Shown: positions 1 to 10,346, numbered from the stretch's first letter. The stretch: DNA of 64,000 bases from Paractinoplanes tereljensis (GCF_016862435.1 NZ_BOMY01000002.1:124001-188000); one strand, 5' to 3'. Notes: generated from the sequence alone by a model not told the origin. Numbers and translations: made by a program.

Positions 1-23
1 AAAAGATCTCGATCCATTGTGCC

Positions 24-41
24 GTGCACATGCACGTGCAC
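24..41. repeat. GTGCAC hexamer run upstream of the PAC2 gene
   Basis: The sequence reads GTGCAC, ATGCAC, GTGCAC back to back and contains the palindrome TGCACGTGCA at 31-40. It lies about 135 bases before the PAC2 start, in a stretch with no other recognisable element. It could be a regulator site, but nothing else supports that. Confidence 0.25.
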
Positions 42-176
42 GCGAGGGGTGAAGATCGGTTGTGCCCAGGCTGAGATCTATCGCACCTTTGGGAAGATCA
101 TGCGGTCACCGGAATGAACTATGGCCGGTAGTTGTTTGCCACAGTTACTCGCTTTTCAGCACAGGAGGTCGTCGAC

Positions 177-1082
177 GTGCTCGACCCACACGAGCTCTAC
201 GAGTTGGCCGACGACCTGCCGGCCCTGGACAAGCCCGTGCTTGTTCAGGCGCTCACCGGGTTCGTCGACGCGGGCAGCGCCATTCAGCTGTTCCGCGAAA
301 ATCTGCTGGACACCCTCGACACCCAGGTCGTCGCGACGTTCGACCTCGACCAGCTGCTCGACTACCGCTCCCGCCGCCCTCCGATGATCTTCGTTGAGGA
401 CCACTGGGAGTCGTACGAGCAGCCCAGCCTCGTCCTGCACCTGGTGCGCGACCAGCTCGGTGCCGAGTTCCTGCTGCTCGCCGGCCCGGAACCCGACCTG
501 CAGTGGGAGCGGTTCATCGCGGCGGTGTCCGGCCTGATCGACCGGTTCGGCGTCGAGCTCACGGTCGGCCTCAACGCAATCCCGATGGCGGTGCCGCACA
601 CCCGCCCGGTCAGCGTCACCGCGCACGCCACCGACCAGCGCCTGCTCGGCGACCACGAGTCGTGGTTGCAGCGGGTGCAGGTGCCGGCCAGCGTCGGCAA
701 CCTGCTGGAGTTCCGCCTCGGCCAGGCCGGCAAGGACGCCATGGGGTACGCGGCGCACGTCCCGCACTACCTGGCCCAGACCAACTATCCGGCCGCCGCC
801 GAGCTGCTGGCCGACTCGGTCTCGTCGAGCACCGGCCTGGCCCTGCCCACCAGCCAGCTGCGCAAAGCCGCCGAACTGGTCCGCGCCGACATCGACAAGC
901 AGATCGCCGACGACGAGCAGGCCGGCCGCCTGGTCAGCTCGCTCGAGGCGCAGTACGACGCGTTCCTGCGCGGCCGGGAGAACAACCTGCTGGCCGACAA
1001 CGGCACTCCGCTGCCGACCGCCGAGGAGCTGGGCGCCGAGTTGGAACGCTTCCTGGCCGAGCAGACCCGCGACGGCGAGTAA
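177..1082 (+). CDS. PAC2 family protein
   Basis: The 301-residue product belongs to the PAC2 family, named after the eukaryotic proteasome assembly chaperone. It is widespread in actinobacteria that have a 20S proteasome, and its bacterial role is not settled. Family hallmarks are an early stretch with GFVDAGSA, the acidic segment FVEDHW near residue 90, and a C-terminal helical region rich in Glu and Ala. The GTG at 177 is chosen because AGGAGG at 163-168 sits eight bases before it; an in-frame ATG at 132 has no such site. It is a single gene: a lipoprotein gene follows after 118 bases. Confidence in the family is high, in the function low. Confidence 0.85.
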   Translation: MLDPHELYELADDLPALDKPVLVQALTGFVDAGSAIQLFRENLLDTLDTQVVATFDLDQLLDYRSRRPPMIFVEDHWESYEQPSLVLHLVRDQLGAEFLLLAGPEPDLQWERFIAAVSGLIDRFGVELTVGLNAIPMAVPHTRPVSVTAHATDQRLLGDHESWLQRVQVPASVGNLLEFRLGQAGKDAMGYAAHVPHYLAQTNYPAAAELLADSVSSSTGLALPTSQLRKAAELVRADIDKQIADDEQAGRLVSSLEAQYDAFLRGRENNLLADNGTPLPTAEELGAELERFLAEQTRDGE

Positions 1083-1200
1083 AGACCGAAACCCGTAGGC
1101 CGAACGGCCAGCCCTCGGCGAACTGGACTTTTTGTCCGTCGCGCACTCCCGGGACGTCGCTAGCGTCCGCCGAGTTCCACCTCGATACGGGAGATGATCA

Positions 1201-1590
1201 ATGAGGGCTCTGCACATGTTCGGTCTTGCTGCCGGCGCGGTGGTCGTGCTCGGCGGATGTTCCAAGGCTGAACCGGCCAAAACCGCGGCCGCAGCGCCGG
1301 TCGCGCCGGCGTCCGCGTCGGCCGACGCACCGCCGGCCTGCAAGGACGTGTTCCAGCCGGGCAAGCTGGTCGACAAGGAGAAGGCGAAGGCGGGCTGTGC
1401 CAGCCCGTCCGGCACCGCGCTGATGCTGGCCTCGCTGGACTGCAAGGACGGCACCCAGCTGTGGCAGGTCGGGGCCGCATCGGGCGCACCGGCCGGGTAC
1501 GTCCGCGACGGGCAGCCGTACCAGGTGGTCAAGGCGGACGCGACCACCGATGCGAACTACATGAAGGCGTACAAGGCCTGCACCGGCTGA
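1201..1590 (+). CDS. Small secreted lipoprotein, function unknown
   Basis: The 129-residue product starts with a short charged N-terminus, a hydrophobic stretch and the lipobox LGGC, so Cys20 should be lipidated and the protein anchored outside the cell membrane. An Ala/Pro-rich linker (residues 24-44) leads to a small domain with four cysteines (in PACKD, AGCAS, LDCKD and KACTG) that could form two disulfides. No family is recognised. GGGAG lies just before the ATG. The gene ends ten bases before a strong hairpin that separates it from the convergent esterase gene. Confidence 0.8.
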   Translation: MRALHMFGLAAGAVVVLGGCSKAEPAKTAAAAPVAPASASADAPPACKDVFQPGKLVDKEKAKAGCASPSGTALMLASLDCKDGTQLWQVGAASGAPAGYVRDGQPYQVVKADATTDANYMKAYKACTG

Positions 1591-1599
1591 CCCGGCGAC

Positions 1600-1631
1600 G
1601 CGGCCCCGCCACCAGGTGGTTGCGGGGCCGC
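1600..1631. terminator. Bidirectional hairpin terminator
   Basis: GCGGCCCCGC at 1600-1609 pairs perfectly with GCGGGGCCGC at 1622-1631. It lies between the stop codons of the convergent lipoprotein and esterase genes and has no U tract, as is usual in actinobacteria. Confidence 0.75.
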
Positions 1632-1635
1632 CGGC

Positions 1636-2388
1636 CTAGACCGGCTTCGGGAGCATCCAGTCGAGCACGTTGCGGATCTGGTCGTCCCAGTACTGCCAGA
1701 CGTGCTCACCCGGCCCGAACCCGGCATCCACCGGCACGCCCGCGGCCTGCGCCGCGGCCACGAACCGTTCGTTCTGCTTGAGCAACACGTCTTCGGTGCC
1801 GCAGCGCAGGAACAGCCGCGGCAGCTCGGCCGGCGCGACGCTCTTGACCAGATGCAGGAGATCCTCATCTCCGCCGCGAACCTGCCGGTCCGCGAAAACC
1901 CGCGGCACCAGGCCGCGGATGTGCGGCCGAAGATCAAACTCTTGGATGTACGCGAGATCGAGCGCGCCGGAAAGACTGGCCGCCGCCGCGAACCGGTGTG
2001 GCTGCCGCAGCGCCCACTTGAACGCGCCGTAGCCTCCCATCGACAGCCCCGCGACGAACGTGTCCTCGCGCCGGGCCGACACCTTGAAGAACCGGTCGAC
2101 CGTGGCCGGCAGCTCCTCGGACAGGAAGTCCCAGAAGCGCATCCCGACCGCCTCGTTGGCGTAGAAGCTGCGATGCACCTGCGGCATCACGACGGCCAGG
2201 CCCCGGTCGGTCGCATATCGCTCGATGGCCGTGAACCGCGTCCACGCGGAGTGGTCGTCGCTGAGCCCGTGCAGCAGATAGAGAACCGGCGGTGGCGTGG
2301 GCCCCTCCTCCGGCAGCACCACGGTCATCGAGGTGCCCAGCTCGAGCGTCTCAGCGGCGAAGTCACAGCGAATCACGGCCATGACCAC
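1636..2388 (-). CDS. Alpha/beta hydrolase, esterase D/antigen 85-like
   Basis: The 250-residue product is an alpha/beta-hydrolase of the putative esterase (esterase D-like) group. It shows the strand-loop YLLHGLSDDHSAW near the N-terminus, the nucleophile elbow GLSMGGYG and a late catalytic His in GEHVWQYW. There is no signal peptide, so it is cytoplasmic. The GTG at 2388 is preferred over the ATG at 2382 because AGGAG at 2400-2396 is seven bases upstream. It begins 12 bases after the stop of the MerR gene and is most likely in the same transcript, so the MerR protein probably controls it. The substrate cannot be read from the sequence. Confidence 0.85.
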   Translation of the reverse strand: MVMAVIRCDFAAETLELGTSMTVVLPEEGPTPPPVLYLLHGLSDDHSAWTRFTAIERYATDRGLAVVMPQVHRSFYANEAVGMRFWDFLSEELPATVDRFFKVSARREDTFVAGLSMGGYGAFKWALRQPHRFAAAASLSGALDLAYIQEFDLRPHIRGLVPRVFADRQVRGGDEDLLHLVKSVAPAELPRLFLRCGTEDVLLKQNERFVAAAQAAGVPVDAGFGPGEHVWQYWDDQIRNVLDWMLPKPV

Positions 2389-2399
2389 AGTCTTACTCC

Positions 2400-3341
2400 T
2401 CACCCCGCCGGGAGTCGGGCTCGCTGGGCCGCCAGGAACCACTCCAGTGCGGGAGCCAGGCTCTCGGGTGCGGCCCAGCCGTTGATCGCCGAGAGCAGCT
2501 CGAGGTAGCGCTGCCGGCCCGGATCGTTCGCGTTCTCCAGGTAGGTCAGCAGCTCCCGCCGCGCCTCGACGTGATCGGGGCGGCCGGCGAGCCACGTGTA
2601 TTCGGCGGCGACCGCCTCGACCACCGGATCGGCGGCCGGCGAGGCCGGGTCGACGCCGGCCGCCAGCGCCGGGCGGACCAGATCGCGGACGAGCGCAGCC
2701 GGGTCGCGGCGCACCGGCACGTCGGCGCCCCGGCCACGCTGGGTCGCGAACTGCTCGGCCATCCGGCGCATGCTCGCCCGGAAGGCTGGGCTCTGCGACA
2801 GCTCGGCCAGCTCGACCCACGCCGTGACCTGCTCGGCCTCGGGGTTCTCGGGGAGTTCGGGGGTCATCGAGCGCACGATCCCGGCGAAGGCCCGGTCGTC
2901 GCCGAGGCCGCCGAAGACGGTGTCGAGGAAGTCGCCGATCAGACGCCGGCGTTCGCCCTCGGTCAGCTTGGCCAACTGATGCATCAGGTCCATCTCCTCC
3001 GGTGTCGAGCCTCGTTGCGCGACCACGGTCAGCACCGCGCGCCGCAGGCTCAGGGTTCGGATCTGCACCGCCAGCGCCTCGGCGTGCGCGGCGGCGGCCT
3101 CGGTCAGCGAGGACTCCCGGTCGACGACCTTCCGGATGGTGGCCAGGTCGAGCCCCAGATCGCGCAGCGTGCGCACGAGGTCGAGGCGGGCGGCCGCCTC
3201 GAGGCCGTAGCGGCGGTGACCGCTCGGGCTGCGGTGGGTGGCCAGCACGATGCCGCTGTCGGAGTAGAACCTGATGGTCTTGACCGTCAGGCCGGTGCGC
3301 CGAGCAAGGTCGCCGATCGAGTAGACCGGGTCGTCGTCCAT
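2400..3341 (-). CDS. MerR family transcriptional regulator
   Basis: The 313-residue protein has an N-terminal MerR winged helix (residues 5-75: YSIGDLARRTGLTVKTIRFY, then a wing with SGHRRY), a dimerisation helix, and a long effector region of about 200 residues. The last part resembles the C-terminal extension of MerR proteins that bind organic ligands. The ATG at 3341 is chosen because a MerR-type promoter ends immediately before it. The gene is followed by the esterase gene, 11 bases further on, which is probably its regulated partner. The effector is unknown. Confidence 0.9.
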   Translation of the reverse strand: MDDDPVYSIGDLARRTGLTVKTIRFYSDSGIVLATHRSPSGHRRYGLEAAARLDLVRTLRDLGLDLATIRKVVDRESSLTEAAAAHAEALAVQIRTLSLRRAVLTVVAQRGSTPEEMDLMHQLAKLTEGERRRLIGDFLDTVFGGLGDDRAFAGIVRSMTPELPENPEAEQVTAWVELAELSQSPAFRASMRRMAEQFATQRGRGADVPVRRDPAALVRDLVRPALAAGVDPASPAADPVVEAVAAEYTWLAGRPDHVEARRELLTYLENANDPGRQRYLELLSAINGWAAPESLAPALEWFLAAQRARLPAG

Positions 3342-3379
3342 GCCGGTAACTCTGGTACCTCCCCCTACGGGAGGGTCAA
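3341..3379 (-). promoter_or_regulatory. MerR-type promoter with 19-base spacer and internal dyad
   Basis: On the minus strand TTGACC (3379-3374) and CAGAGT (3354-3349) are separated by 19 bases, the over-long spacer typical of MerR-activated promoters. An imperfect dyad (3357-3376, arms ACCTCCCC and GGGAGGGT) fills the spacer. The start point would fall at or next to the ATG at 3341, so the mRNA is probably leaderless. The element overlaps the last codons of the upstream kinase gene. Autoregulation is inferred. Confidence 0.65.
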
Positions 3380-3913
3380 GTCGGCGCGGGCGCGGGTGTC
3401 GTCGGCGGCGAAGAAGCGCTCCTCCTCGGCCATCCAGGTGCGCCACAGCCGCTCGGCACCGGCGAAGGCCCGATCACGGGCGAGACCCCGGGCCAGCCGC
3501 ACCGGCGCGGGGGCGTCGACCCAGATCGCGTATGTCAGGCGGCCGACCGTCTCCCGGCGGGTGCAGGTGACACCCTCCAGGACGATCGTGGGTGACCAGG
3601 GCTGGATCTTCCACTCGCCGAGGGCGTCGCCGTACCAGTCCGTCCAGTCCCGGGCCTGGTAGGTCGCGGCCTCGCCACGCAGCAGGGGCGCGAGCACCTG
3701 GGCGTCGAAGCGCGGCCACCAGCCGGCGAAGTCGCCCCACGAGACGAAGTCGTCGATCTCGATGATCGGCGCTCGCAGGGCGGCGGCCAGGGCGCCGGCG
3801 AGCGTGCTCTTGCCGGCACCGCTCGGTCCGTCGACGCCGACGATGCGGATGCCGTCGACCGGCTCGCGGGCGGCGATCACGGCCGCGATCCGGGCTGCCT
3901 CGAGATTGGACAC
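3365..3913 (-). CDS. Uridine kinase-like P-loop ATPase
   Basis: The 182-residue protein has a Walker A motif GPSGAGKS near residues 29-36, an acidic IDDFVSW segment after the next strand (the usual Walker B/substrate region of uridine and phosphoribulokinase-like enzymes) and a lid-like stretch ARGLARDRA. It probably phosphorylates a small molecule in the cytoplasm; the substrate is not predictable. The start is a GTG with no Shine-Dalgarno site, but TAGGCT (3925-3920) lies six bases before it, which suggests a leaderless message. It precedes the MerR gene in the same direction. The next gene on the other side is divergent. Confidence 0.8.
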   Translation of the reverse strand: MSNLEAARIAAVIAAREPVDGIRIVGVDGPSGAGKSTLAGALAAALRAPIIEIDDFVSWGDFAGWWPRFDAQVLAPLLRGEAATYQARDWTDWYGDALGEWKIQPWSPTIVLEGVTCTRRETVGRLTYAIWVDAPAPVRLARGLARDRAFAGAERLWRTWMAEEERFFAADDTRARADLTLP

Positions 3914-4000
3914 GAGCCGAGCCTACCGAGGTTGGGAATGTCGTACCCGTCGATTAGAATGTGTGTACTAAAAGGGGCCGTGAGCTGCGAGGAGATCAAC

Positions 4001-4666
4001 GTGACCGCGCCTGTTTTGTCCGCACCTGTTCCCACCATCCCGCCGTATGCGACCATGCTCGGCTTCACCCGCTACGTGACCCGCACGGGGCCCGCCAAGG
4101 CCACGTTCGTCGGCGGCCTGCGTAAGGCTCGGGAGCGCCGGTCGGGCTTCAACCCGCACGGTCAGTTGGTCAAGGCACTGAAGGCCGACATCGCGTTCCG
4201 CACCGGCGGCAGCTACCTCAACGGCGTCACCGATCTGGTGAAGGACCGGTGGAAGCCGCTCTACGAGTCGGTCAGCGCCGGCGCCCTGACCTACCTCGCG
4301 TCGCTCGGCGATCCGGAGCAGGTCGGGCTCGCGCAGACGCGCGACGCACTCGCCTCGGTCGGGCCGCTCGCCGTGAAGATCAACCCGCACTTCGGGCTGC
4401 GCTACGAGGCCGACGGGGGCCGCCGCGAAGCGGTTCGGCTGCACTTCGACGAGGCACCACCGACGACCGAGGCGATCACGGCGACGCTGTACCTGATGGC
4501 CCGGCACATGGATCAGATCCTGCCCAACGCCGAGCCGGTCCTGGTCGACCTGCGCCGCGGCGTCACCCACCGCATCGACCCGGCCGCCAAGCCGGCCGAC
4601 ATCGAGAGCTGGCTGGCCGGCGAGGCCGCCGCCTTCACCGCCATGTGGGCGACAACCGCGGCCTGA
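4001..4666 (+). CDS. Conserved hypothetical protein
   Basis: The 221-residue product is not recognised. It has no signal peptide or membrane helix, is mixed alpha/beta with a basic segment (GLRKARERRSGF) near residue 45, and ends in an Ala-rich helix. The GTG at 4001 has GAGGAG six to seven bases upstream; a longer in-frame reading from 3932 runs through the promoter region shared with the divergent kinase gene and is less likely. GC at third positions is as high as in its neighbours. A 16-base-pair hairpin follows it. Confidence 0.7.
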   Translation: MTAPVLSAPVPTIPPYATMLGFTRYVTRTGPAKATFVGGLRKARERRSGFNPHGQLVKALKADIAFRTGGSYLNGVTDLVKDRWKPLYESVSAGALTYLASLGDPEQVGLAQTRDALASVGPLAVKINPHFGLRYEADGGRREAVRLHFDEAPPTTEAITATLYLMARHMDQILPNAEPVLVDLRRGVTHRIDPAAKPADIESWLAGEAAAFTAMWATTAA

Positions 4667-4677
4667 CCGACCCAGTC

Positions 4678-4709
4678 GTGGCCGCCGCCGCCCGGGCGGC
4701 GGCGGCCAC
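4678..4709. terminator. Perfect 16-base-pair palindromic terminator
   Basis: Positions 4678-4693 and 4694-4709 are exact inverted copies, built from GTGG, repeated GCC triplets and their complement. It separates two convergent genes and would end transcription from both sides. Confidence 0.75.
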
Positions 4710-4715
4710 CCCCAC

Positions 4716-5198
4716 TCAGCCCGCGTTGGCCGCACGGCGGCCGGCGGCACCCCTGGTCGCCCTGGTCAAAGGCGCGGTGGTGCCGGCCCGGCCGAGGCCG
4801 AAGGCGGGCATGTTGCCGTACAGCGTTTCGTAAGCGCCGTTGTGGACCACGTAGGTCTCGTGCCAGATGCCCACGTCGCCGCTGTCGCCGATCGCCTTGT
4901 TCCAGCGCTTCCAGGCCGGGTGGTGCGGCAGCCGGGCGTCCTTGGCGAAGGCCTCGAGTTGCTCGACGCTCCGCCAGTACTGCACGAGCAGCGGGCCGGA
5001 CGGGCCTATCCACGAGGTGAAGTGCAGCAGGCCCAACTCCTTGCGGCGGATCAGCTCGCGCAGCATCGGGCCCATCGCGGCCATCACCGGCACCCACTTG
5101 TGCAGCTTCCACCACTTGTTGATGCGCATACCGATCAGGAAGACCACGAAGTCTCCCTCGACCTCGGCGGTCACGTAACCGGGAACAACCTTCGCCAT
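4716..5198 (-). CDS. DUF4188 (monooxygenase-like) protein
   Basis: The 160-residue product fits the DUF4188 family, a dimeric alpha/beta-barrel fold related to small antibiotic-biosynthesis-type monooxygenases. Typical segments are FLIGMRINKWWKLHKWVPV near the N-terminus, LLVQYWRS in the middle and HETYVV near residue 120. A positively charged Ala/Arg tail closes it. The ATG at 5198 has GGAGG five bases upstream; another in-frame ATG at 5210 lacks one. It is divergent from a MerR gene across a region with two matching palindromes, so it is likely that regulator's target. Enzymatic activity is unproven for this family. Confidence 0.8.
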   Translation of the reverse strand: MAKVVPGYVTAEVEGDFVVFLIGMRINKWWKLHKWVPVMAAMGPMLRELIRRKELGLLHFTSWIGPSGPLLVQYWRSVEQLEAFAKDARLPHHPAWKRWNKAIGDSGDVGIWHETYVVHNGAYETLYGNMPAFGLGRAGTTAPLTRATRGAAGRRAANAG

Positions 5199-5216
5199 CG
5201 TCGCCTCCACACTATA

Positions 5217-5253
5217 GATAGCGTCGCTATCCGCTTCAGATAGTTACACTATC
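5217..5253. promoter_or_regulatory. Twin GATAG-N5-CTATC palindromes between divergent genes
   Basis: GATAGCG-T-CGCTATC (5217-5231, perfect) and GATAGT-TAC-ACTATC (5239-5253, perfect arms) share the consensus GATAG-N5-CTATC. Their centres are 22 bases apart, about two helical turns, so dimers would bind the same face. Minus-10-like boxes TATAGT (5216-5211, toward DUF4188) and TACACT (5245-5250, toward the MerR gene) touch the palindromes. They are the likely operators of the adjacent MerR protein. Confidence 0.7.
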
Positions 5254-5277
5254 CACTTGAAGGAGGATGATCGCAAG

Positions 5278-5946
5278 GTGCGTGTGGGCGAACTGAGTAA
5301 GCGGAGCGGGGTGCCGATCCCGACGATCAAGTACTACCTGCGGGAAGGGCTGCTGCCGGCCGGGGCCGCCACGGCCGCCAACCAGGCCGATTACGGCGAC
5401 GAGCACCTGCGGCGGCTGCTCCTGATCCGGGCGCTCATCGACGTCGGTGGCGTCTCGGTGGCCTCGGCGCGAGAGGTCGTCACGGCTCTCGGCACCTACG
5501 CCGACGACCCCCTCGAGCTGCTCGGTGCCGCCCAGAGCGCCGTCACTCCCCGGCACCGGCCCGACCGGGAGACCCCGGAGTGGCAGGCCGCCAAGCAGCG
5601 GGTGCTCGATCTGATCGCCGCGCGCGGCTGGCTGGTCTACCCGCTGTCCCCCTCGATCGACCTGGTCGCCGACGCCCTCACCGCCGCCGCGTCACTCGGG
5701 GCGACCGAGCTCTTCGACAACCTCGGGCAATACGCGGATTCCGCCGCCTCACTGGCCGCGGCCGAGGTGCGTACGGTCCTGGAAAGGCCGGACCCGGCCG
5801 CCCGGATGGAGCTCGTGGTTCTCGGCACGGTGCTGGGTGAAGCCCTGTTCAGCGCCCTGCGCCAGCTCGCCCACCAGCACGAGAGCGCCCGCCAGATAGG
5901 CATCCCGGAAGCCCCGCCGCAGAAGAATCCGGGAATCGCTCAGTAG
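5278..5946 (+). CDS. MerR family transcriptional regulator
   Basis: The 222-residue protein starts directly with a MerR DNA-binding domain (VGELSKRSGVPIPTIKYYLR, residues 3-22, then a helix ending LLLIRALIDVGGVSV). The rest is a helical C-terminal region of about 130 residues with no known ligand motif and no metal-binding cysteines. The GTG at 5278 is used because AGGAGG is at 5261-5266. The first residues of a longer reading from the TTG at 5257 would overlap that ribosome site. It is divergent from the DUF4188 gene and probably represses or activates it and itself through the twin palindromes. Confidence 0.88.
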   Translation: MRVGELSKRSGVPIPTIKYYLREGLLPAGAATAANQADYGDEHLRRLLLIRALIDVGGVSVASAREVVTALGTYADDPLELLGAAQSAVTPRHRPDRETPEWQAAKQRVLDLIAARGWLVYPLSPSIDLVADALTAAASLGATELFDNLGQYADSAASLAAAEVRTVLERPDPAARMELVVLGTVLGEALFSALRQLAHQHESARQIGIPEAPPQKNPGIAQ

Positions 5947-6018
5947 CGAAAAGGTTGCGGACGATCTGCGAGGTGTAACTGGCAGGGCGGGGCGAAGCGC
6001 GTCGGGGGGCGTTGCGTT

Positions 6019-6981
6019 ATGCAGGGCATGAAGAAGATCAGCACGGTTCTGGCCATGACCGGTGTGGCCCTGGCGGGTTTCGCATCGCCGGCCGAGGCCG
6101 CCGGCGCGAGCCAGGTGACCTACGTCCGGAACGGCGACATCTACGTCAGCAGGAGCACCGGCACCGCGGAGACGCGGCTGACCACCGGTGGCGGCCGCTC
6201 CCGCCCGCAGTGGGCGCCCGGCGGCAAGCAGATCGCGTACCTCAAGGGTGGGCAGCTGTGGACCATGAAGTCCGACGGCAGCGCCGCCCGCCGGCTCACC
6301 ACCCGGGCCGCCGCCGGGCCGTCCTGGTCGCCGGACGGCAAGTGGATCGCCTTCGCCTCGCTCTCCTGCACCGGCGGCCCCGGCGTCTATCGGATCGCCG
6401 CGACCGGCGGAAATGCCGAGGTGCTGTTCCCGCGCGACTGCCGCGAGCAGGACCTGCCGGACGAGCCGGCCCTGCCCAGCGGCCGGGCGCCGGCGTCGCT
6501 GACCGAGCGGCTGCGCACCGACGACGCGGTGGCCTGGTCGCCGGACGGCACCAGGATCGCGTTCCGGGGCGGGGACTGCGACTCGACCTACGACGCCTGC
6601 CTGAGCGTCGGCACGGTGGCCACCGGCGGCGAGCAGACGGTGGCCGCGTACGGCGGGGGCAGCCTGCAGAACCGGGGCTTCGCGGTGGTGCCGGGCTGGC
6701 GGGCGGACGGCCGCAAGCTGGCCTGGACCGCGTACCAGGAGGGTGAGACGGCCGCCCAGAACGAGCCGGTGCACCTGGTGGAGTACGACCCGGCCACCCG
6801 GGTCAAGCGCACGGTCGGCGGGGTCGGCGACCGCGAACTCGCCTACCTGGACGCCACCCACGGCCTGGCCACCGGCCAGTACCGGGGGCACTCGTGGGTG
6901 ATGACGGTCGGCCTGGCCGACGGCTCCCGGACCCCGCTGCGCGAAGGCTCGCAGCCGAGCGTGCTTGCCGCTAAGCGGTAG
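6019..6981 (+). CDS. Secreted TolB-like beta-propeller protein
   Basis: The 320-residue product has a signal peptide (MQGMKKISTVL to about residue 27, cleavage near AEAAG) followed by repeated beta-propeller blades. Blade signatures are SRPQWAPGGKQIAYL, GPSWSPDGKWIAFAS and AVAWSPDGTRIAFRG, the WSPDG pattern of TolB/PD40 repeats. Four cysteines lie in loops (SCTGG, RDCREQ, GGDCDSTYDACL). A G-rich site at 6004-6009 precedes the ATG at 6019; ATG 6028 is possible. The role may be binding of a ligand or cell-wall component; no enzyme residues are seen. Confidence 0.82.
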   Translation: MQGMKKISTVLAMTGVALAGFASPAEAAGASQVTYVRNGDIYVSRSTGTAETRLTTGGGRSRPQWAPGGKQIAYLKGGQLWTMKSDGSAARRLTTRAAAGPSWSPDGKWIAFASLSCTGGPGVYRIAATGGNAEVLFPRDCREQDLPDEPALPSGRAPASLTERLRTDDAVAWSPDGTRIAFRGGDCDSTYDACLSVGTVATGGEQTVAAYGGGSLQNRGFAVVPGWRADGRKLAWTAYQEGETAAQNEPVHLVEYDPATRVKRTVGGVGDRELAYLDATHGLATGQYRGHSWVMTVGLADGSRTPLREGSQPSVLAAKR

Positions 6982-7050
6982 GGCGGCGGGTGCCGAAGAG
7001 AGGTACAGACCGGTGGCAACCACGTTGCCATGCAGTGAGGGAGCAACGAC

Positions 7051-7440
7051 ATGACCGTCTCCGGCCTGGGTACCGCTCGCACCCACCACACGCCCATCTC
7101 GGCGCCGCCCCGGCGACCGCAGGTGGCGAAGAACGAGCGCAACGACTTCGAGGCGCTGACCACGTCCGACCGGGAACTGATCTTCCAGTCCACCGGGCAG
7201 CGGGTCACGCCGGGCTTCGACCCGGCCAAGGACAAGCCGACAAGCTTCGCGACGGCGCTCGCCACCGAGCGGGCGATCGGTCATCTGGCCCCGGGTCAGC
7301 CGGTCACCGCGGTCTACCTCAAGGATCTGCACCACCGCTACCAGCGGGCGAGCGCGCCGAGCCCGATCGGCCCGTACCTGGACAAGGCCCTCGCCTACCT
7401 GGCCCAGAGCGGCCCGCGCCGGATCGACGTCTCGGCGTAA
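7051..7440 (+). CDS. Conserved hypothetical protein
   Basis: The 129-residue product is not recognised. The first 25 residues are Pro/Ala-rich and look flexible; the rest is a compact helical domain with the segments NDFEALTTSDRELIFQSTG and TAVYLKDLHHRYQ. There is no signal peptide or membrane helix. GAGGGAG lies ten bases before the ATG. A small inverted repeat (TGGCAAC/GTTGCCA, 7014-7030) sits just before the ribosome site. The trmB gene follows 17 bases after its stop, so the two may be cotranscribed. Confidence 0.7.
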   Translation: MTVSGLGTARTHHTPISAPPRRPQVAKNERNDFEALTTSDRELIFQSTGQRVTPGFDPAKDKPTSFATALATERAIGHLAPGQPVTAVYLKDLHHRYQRASAPSPIGPYLDKALAYLAQSGPRRIDVSA

Positions 7441-7457
7441 CTACGCTTGGCGGTGCT

Positions 7458-8132
7458 ATGACAGACACCGCTGACCACCGCCCGATCCGTACGTTCCATC
7501 CGCGCCGTGGGCGGATGAGTTCGCGGCACCATGACGCGCACGCCGAGTTGTGGCCGCGTTTCGGGCTGACCGTCGCGGACGGCGACCGCACTCCCCTCGA
7601 CCTGGCCCGGCTGTTCGGGACCACCGACCCGGTGGTGCTGGAGATCGGTTTCGGGATGGGTGACACCACGGCCGCGATGGCGGCGGCCGACCCCGGACGT
7701 GGTTACCTGGGCGTCGAGGTGCACACCCCGGGCATCGGCAACCTGCTCGCGCTGGTCGGCGAGAAAGACCTGACCAACGTGCGGGTGGCGCACGGCGACG
7801 CGATGGAACTCGTGCACCGTCTCACTCCAGGCGCGCTCGACGCCGTACACGTCTTCTTCCCTGATCCTTGGCCGAAGGCCCGGCATCACAAACGCCGGCT
7901 GATCCGGCCGGACAACGTCGCCCTGCTCCGCGAGCGGTTGCGGCCGGGCGGTCTGCTGCACTGCGCGACCGACTGGCCGCACTACGCCGAGGCGATGGCC
8001 GAGGTCCTGGCGGCCGACCCGGGCCTGACGCCGGCCGGCGCCGATCGGGCGGGCCGGCCGGAGACGAAGTTCGAGCGCCGGGGCCACCAGGCCGGACGGC
8101 CGATCGCGGATCTGCGATTCCAGCGGCGGTAG
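7458..8132 (+). CDS. trmB: tRNA (guanine-N7-)-methyltransferase
   Basis: TrmB uses S-adenosylmethionine to methylate G46 in the variable loop of tRNAs. The 224-residue product, close to the usual length, carries the SAM-binding VLEIGFGMGDTT (near residue 57), the acidic EVHTPGIG, and the family signature FFPDPWPKARHHKRRLI (near residue 135), followed by TDWPHYAE and a C-terminal TKFERRG. There is no clear Shine-Dalgarno site. TACGCT at 7442-7447 could be the minus-10 of a very short leader. The histidine kinase gene starts 38 bases downstream. Confidence 0.95.
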   Translation: MTDTADHRPIRTFHPRRGRMSSRHHDAHAELWPRFGLTVADGDRTPLDLARLFGTTDPVVLEIGFGMGDTTAAMAAADPGRGYLGVEVHTPGIGNLLALVGEKDLTNVRVAHGDAMELVHRLTPGALDAVHVFFPDPWPKARHHKRRLIRPDNVALLRERLRPGGLLHCATDWPHYAEAMAEVLAADPGLTPAGADRAGRPETKFERRGHQAGRPIADLRFQRR

Positions 8133-8170
8133 CGATTTGCCGCCTTTAGGCTGAAAGCCGGAGGTCGCCG

Positions 8171-10291
<2,121 letters not shown>

Positions 10292-10315
10292 TATTTCTGT
10301 TGTTTTAGCGCCTTC

Positions 10316-10346
10316 CGAAACATCTACGGGAGCGAGCAACGTTTCG
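10316..10346. promoter_or_regulatory. CGAAAC/GTTTCG inverted repeat before the GH43 genes
   Basis: CGAAAC (10316-10321) and GTTTCG (10341-10346) flank 19 bases about 60 bases before the first GH43 gene. Such GAAAC/GTTTC arms recall LacI-type half-sites and would suit sugar control, but the wide spacing is unusual and no regulator gene is adjacent. Confidence 0.3.
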
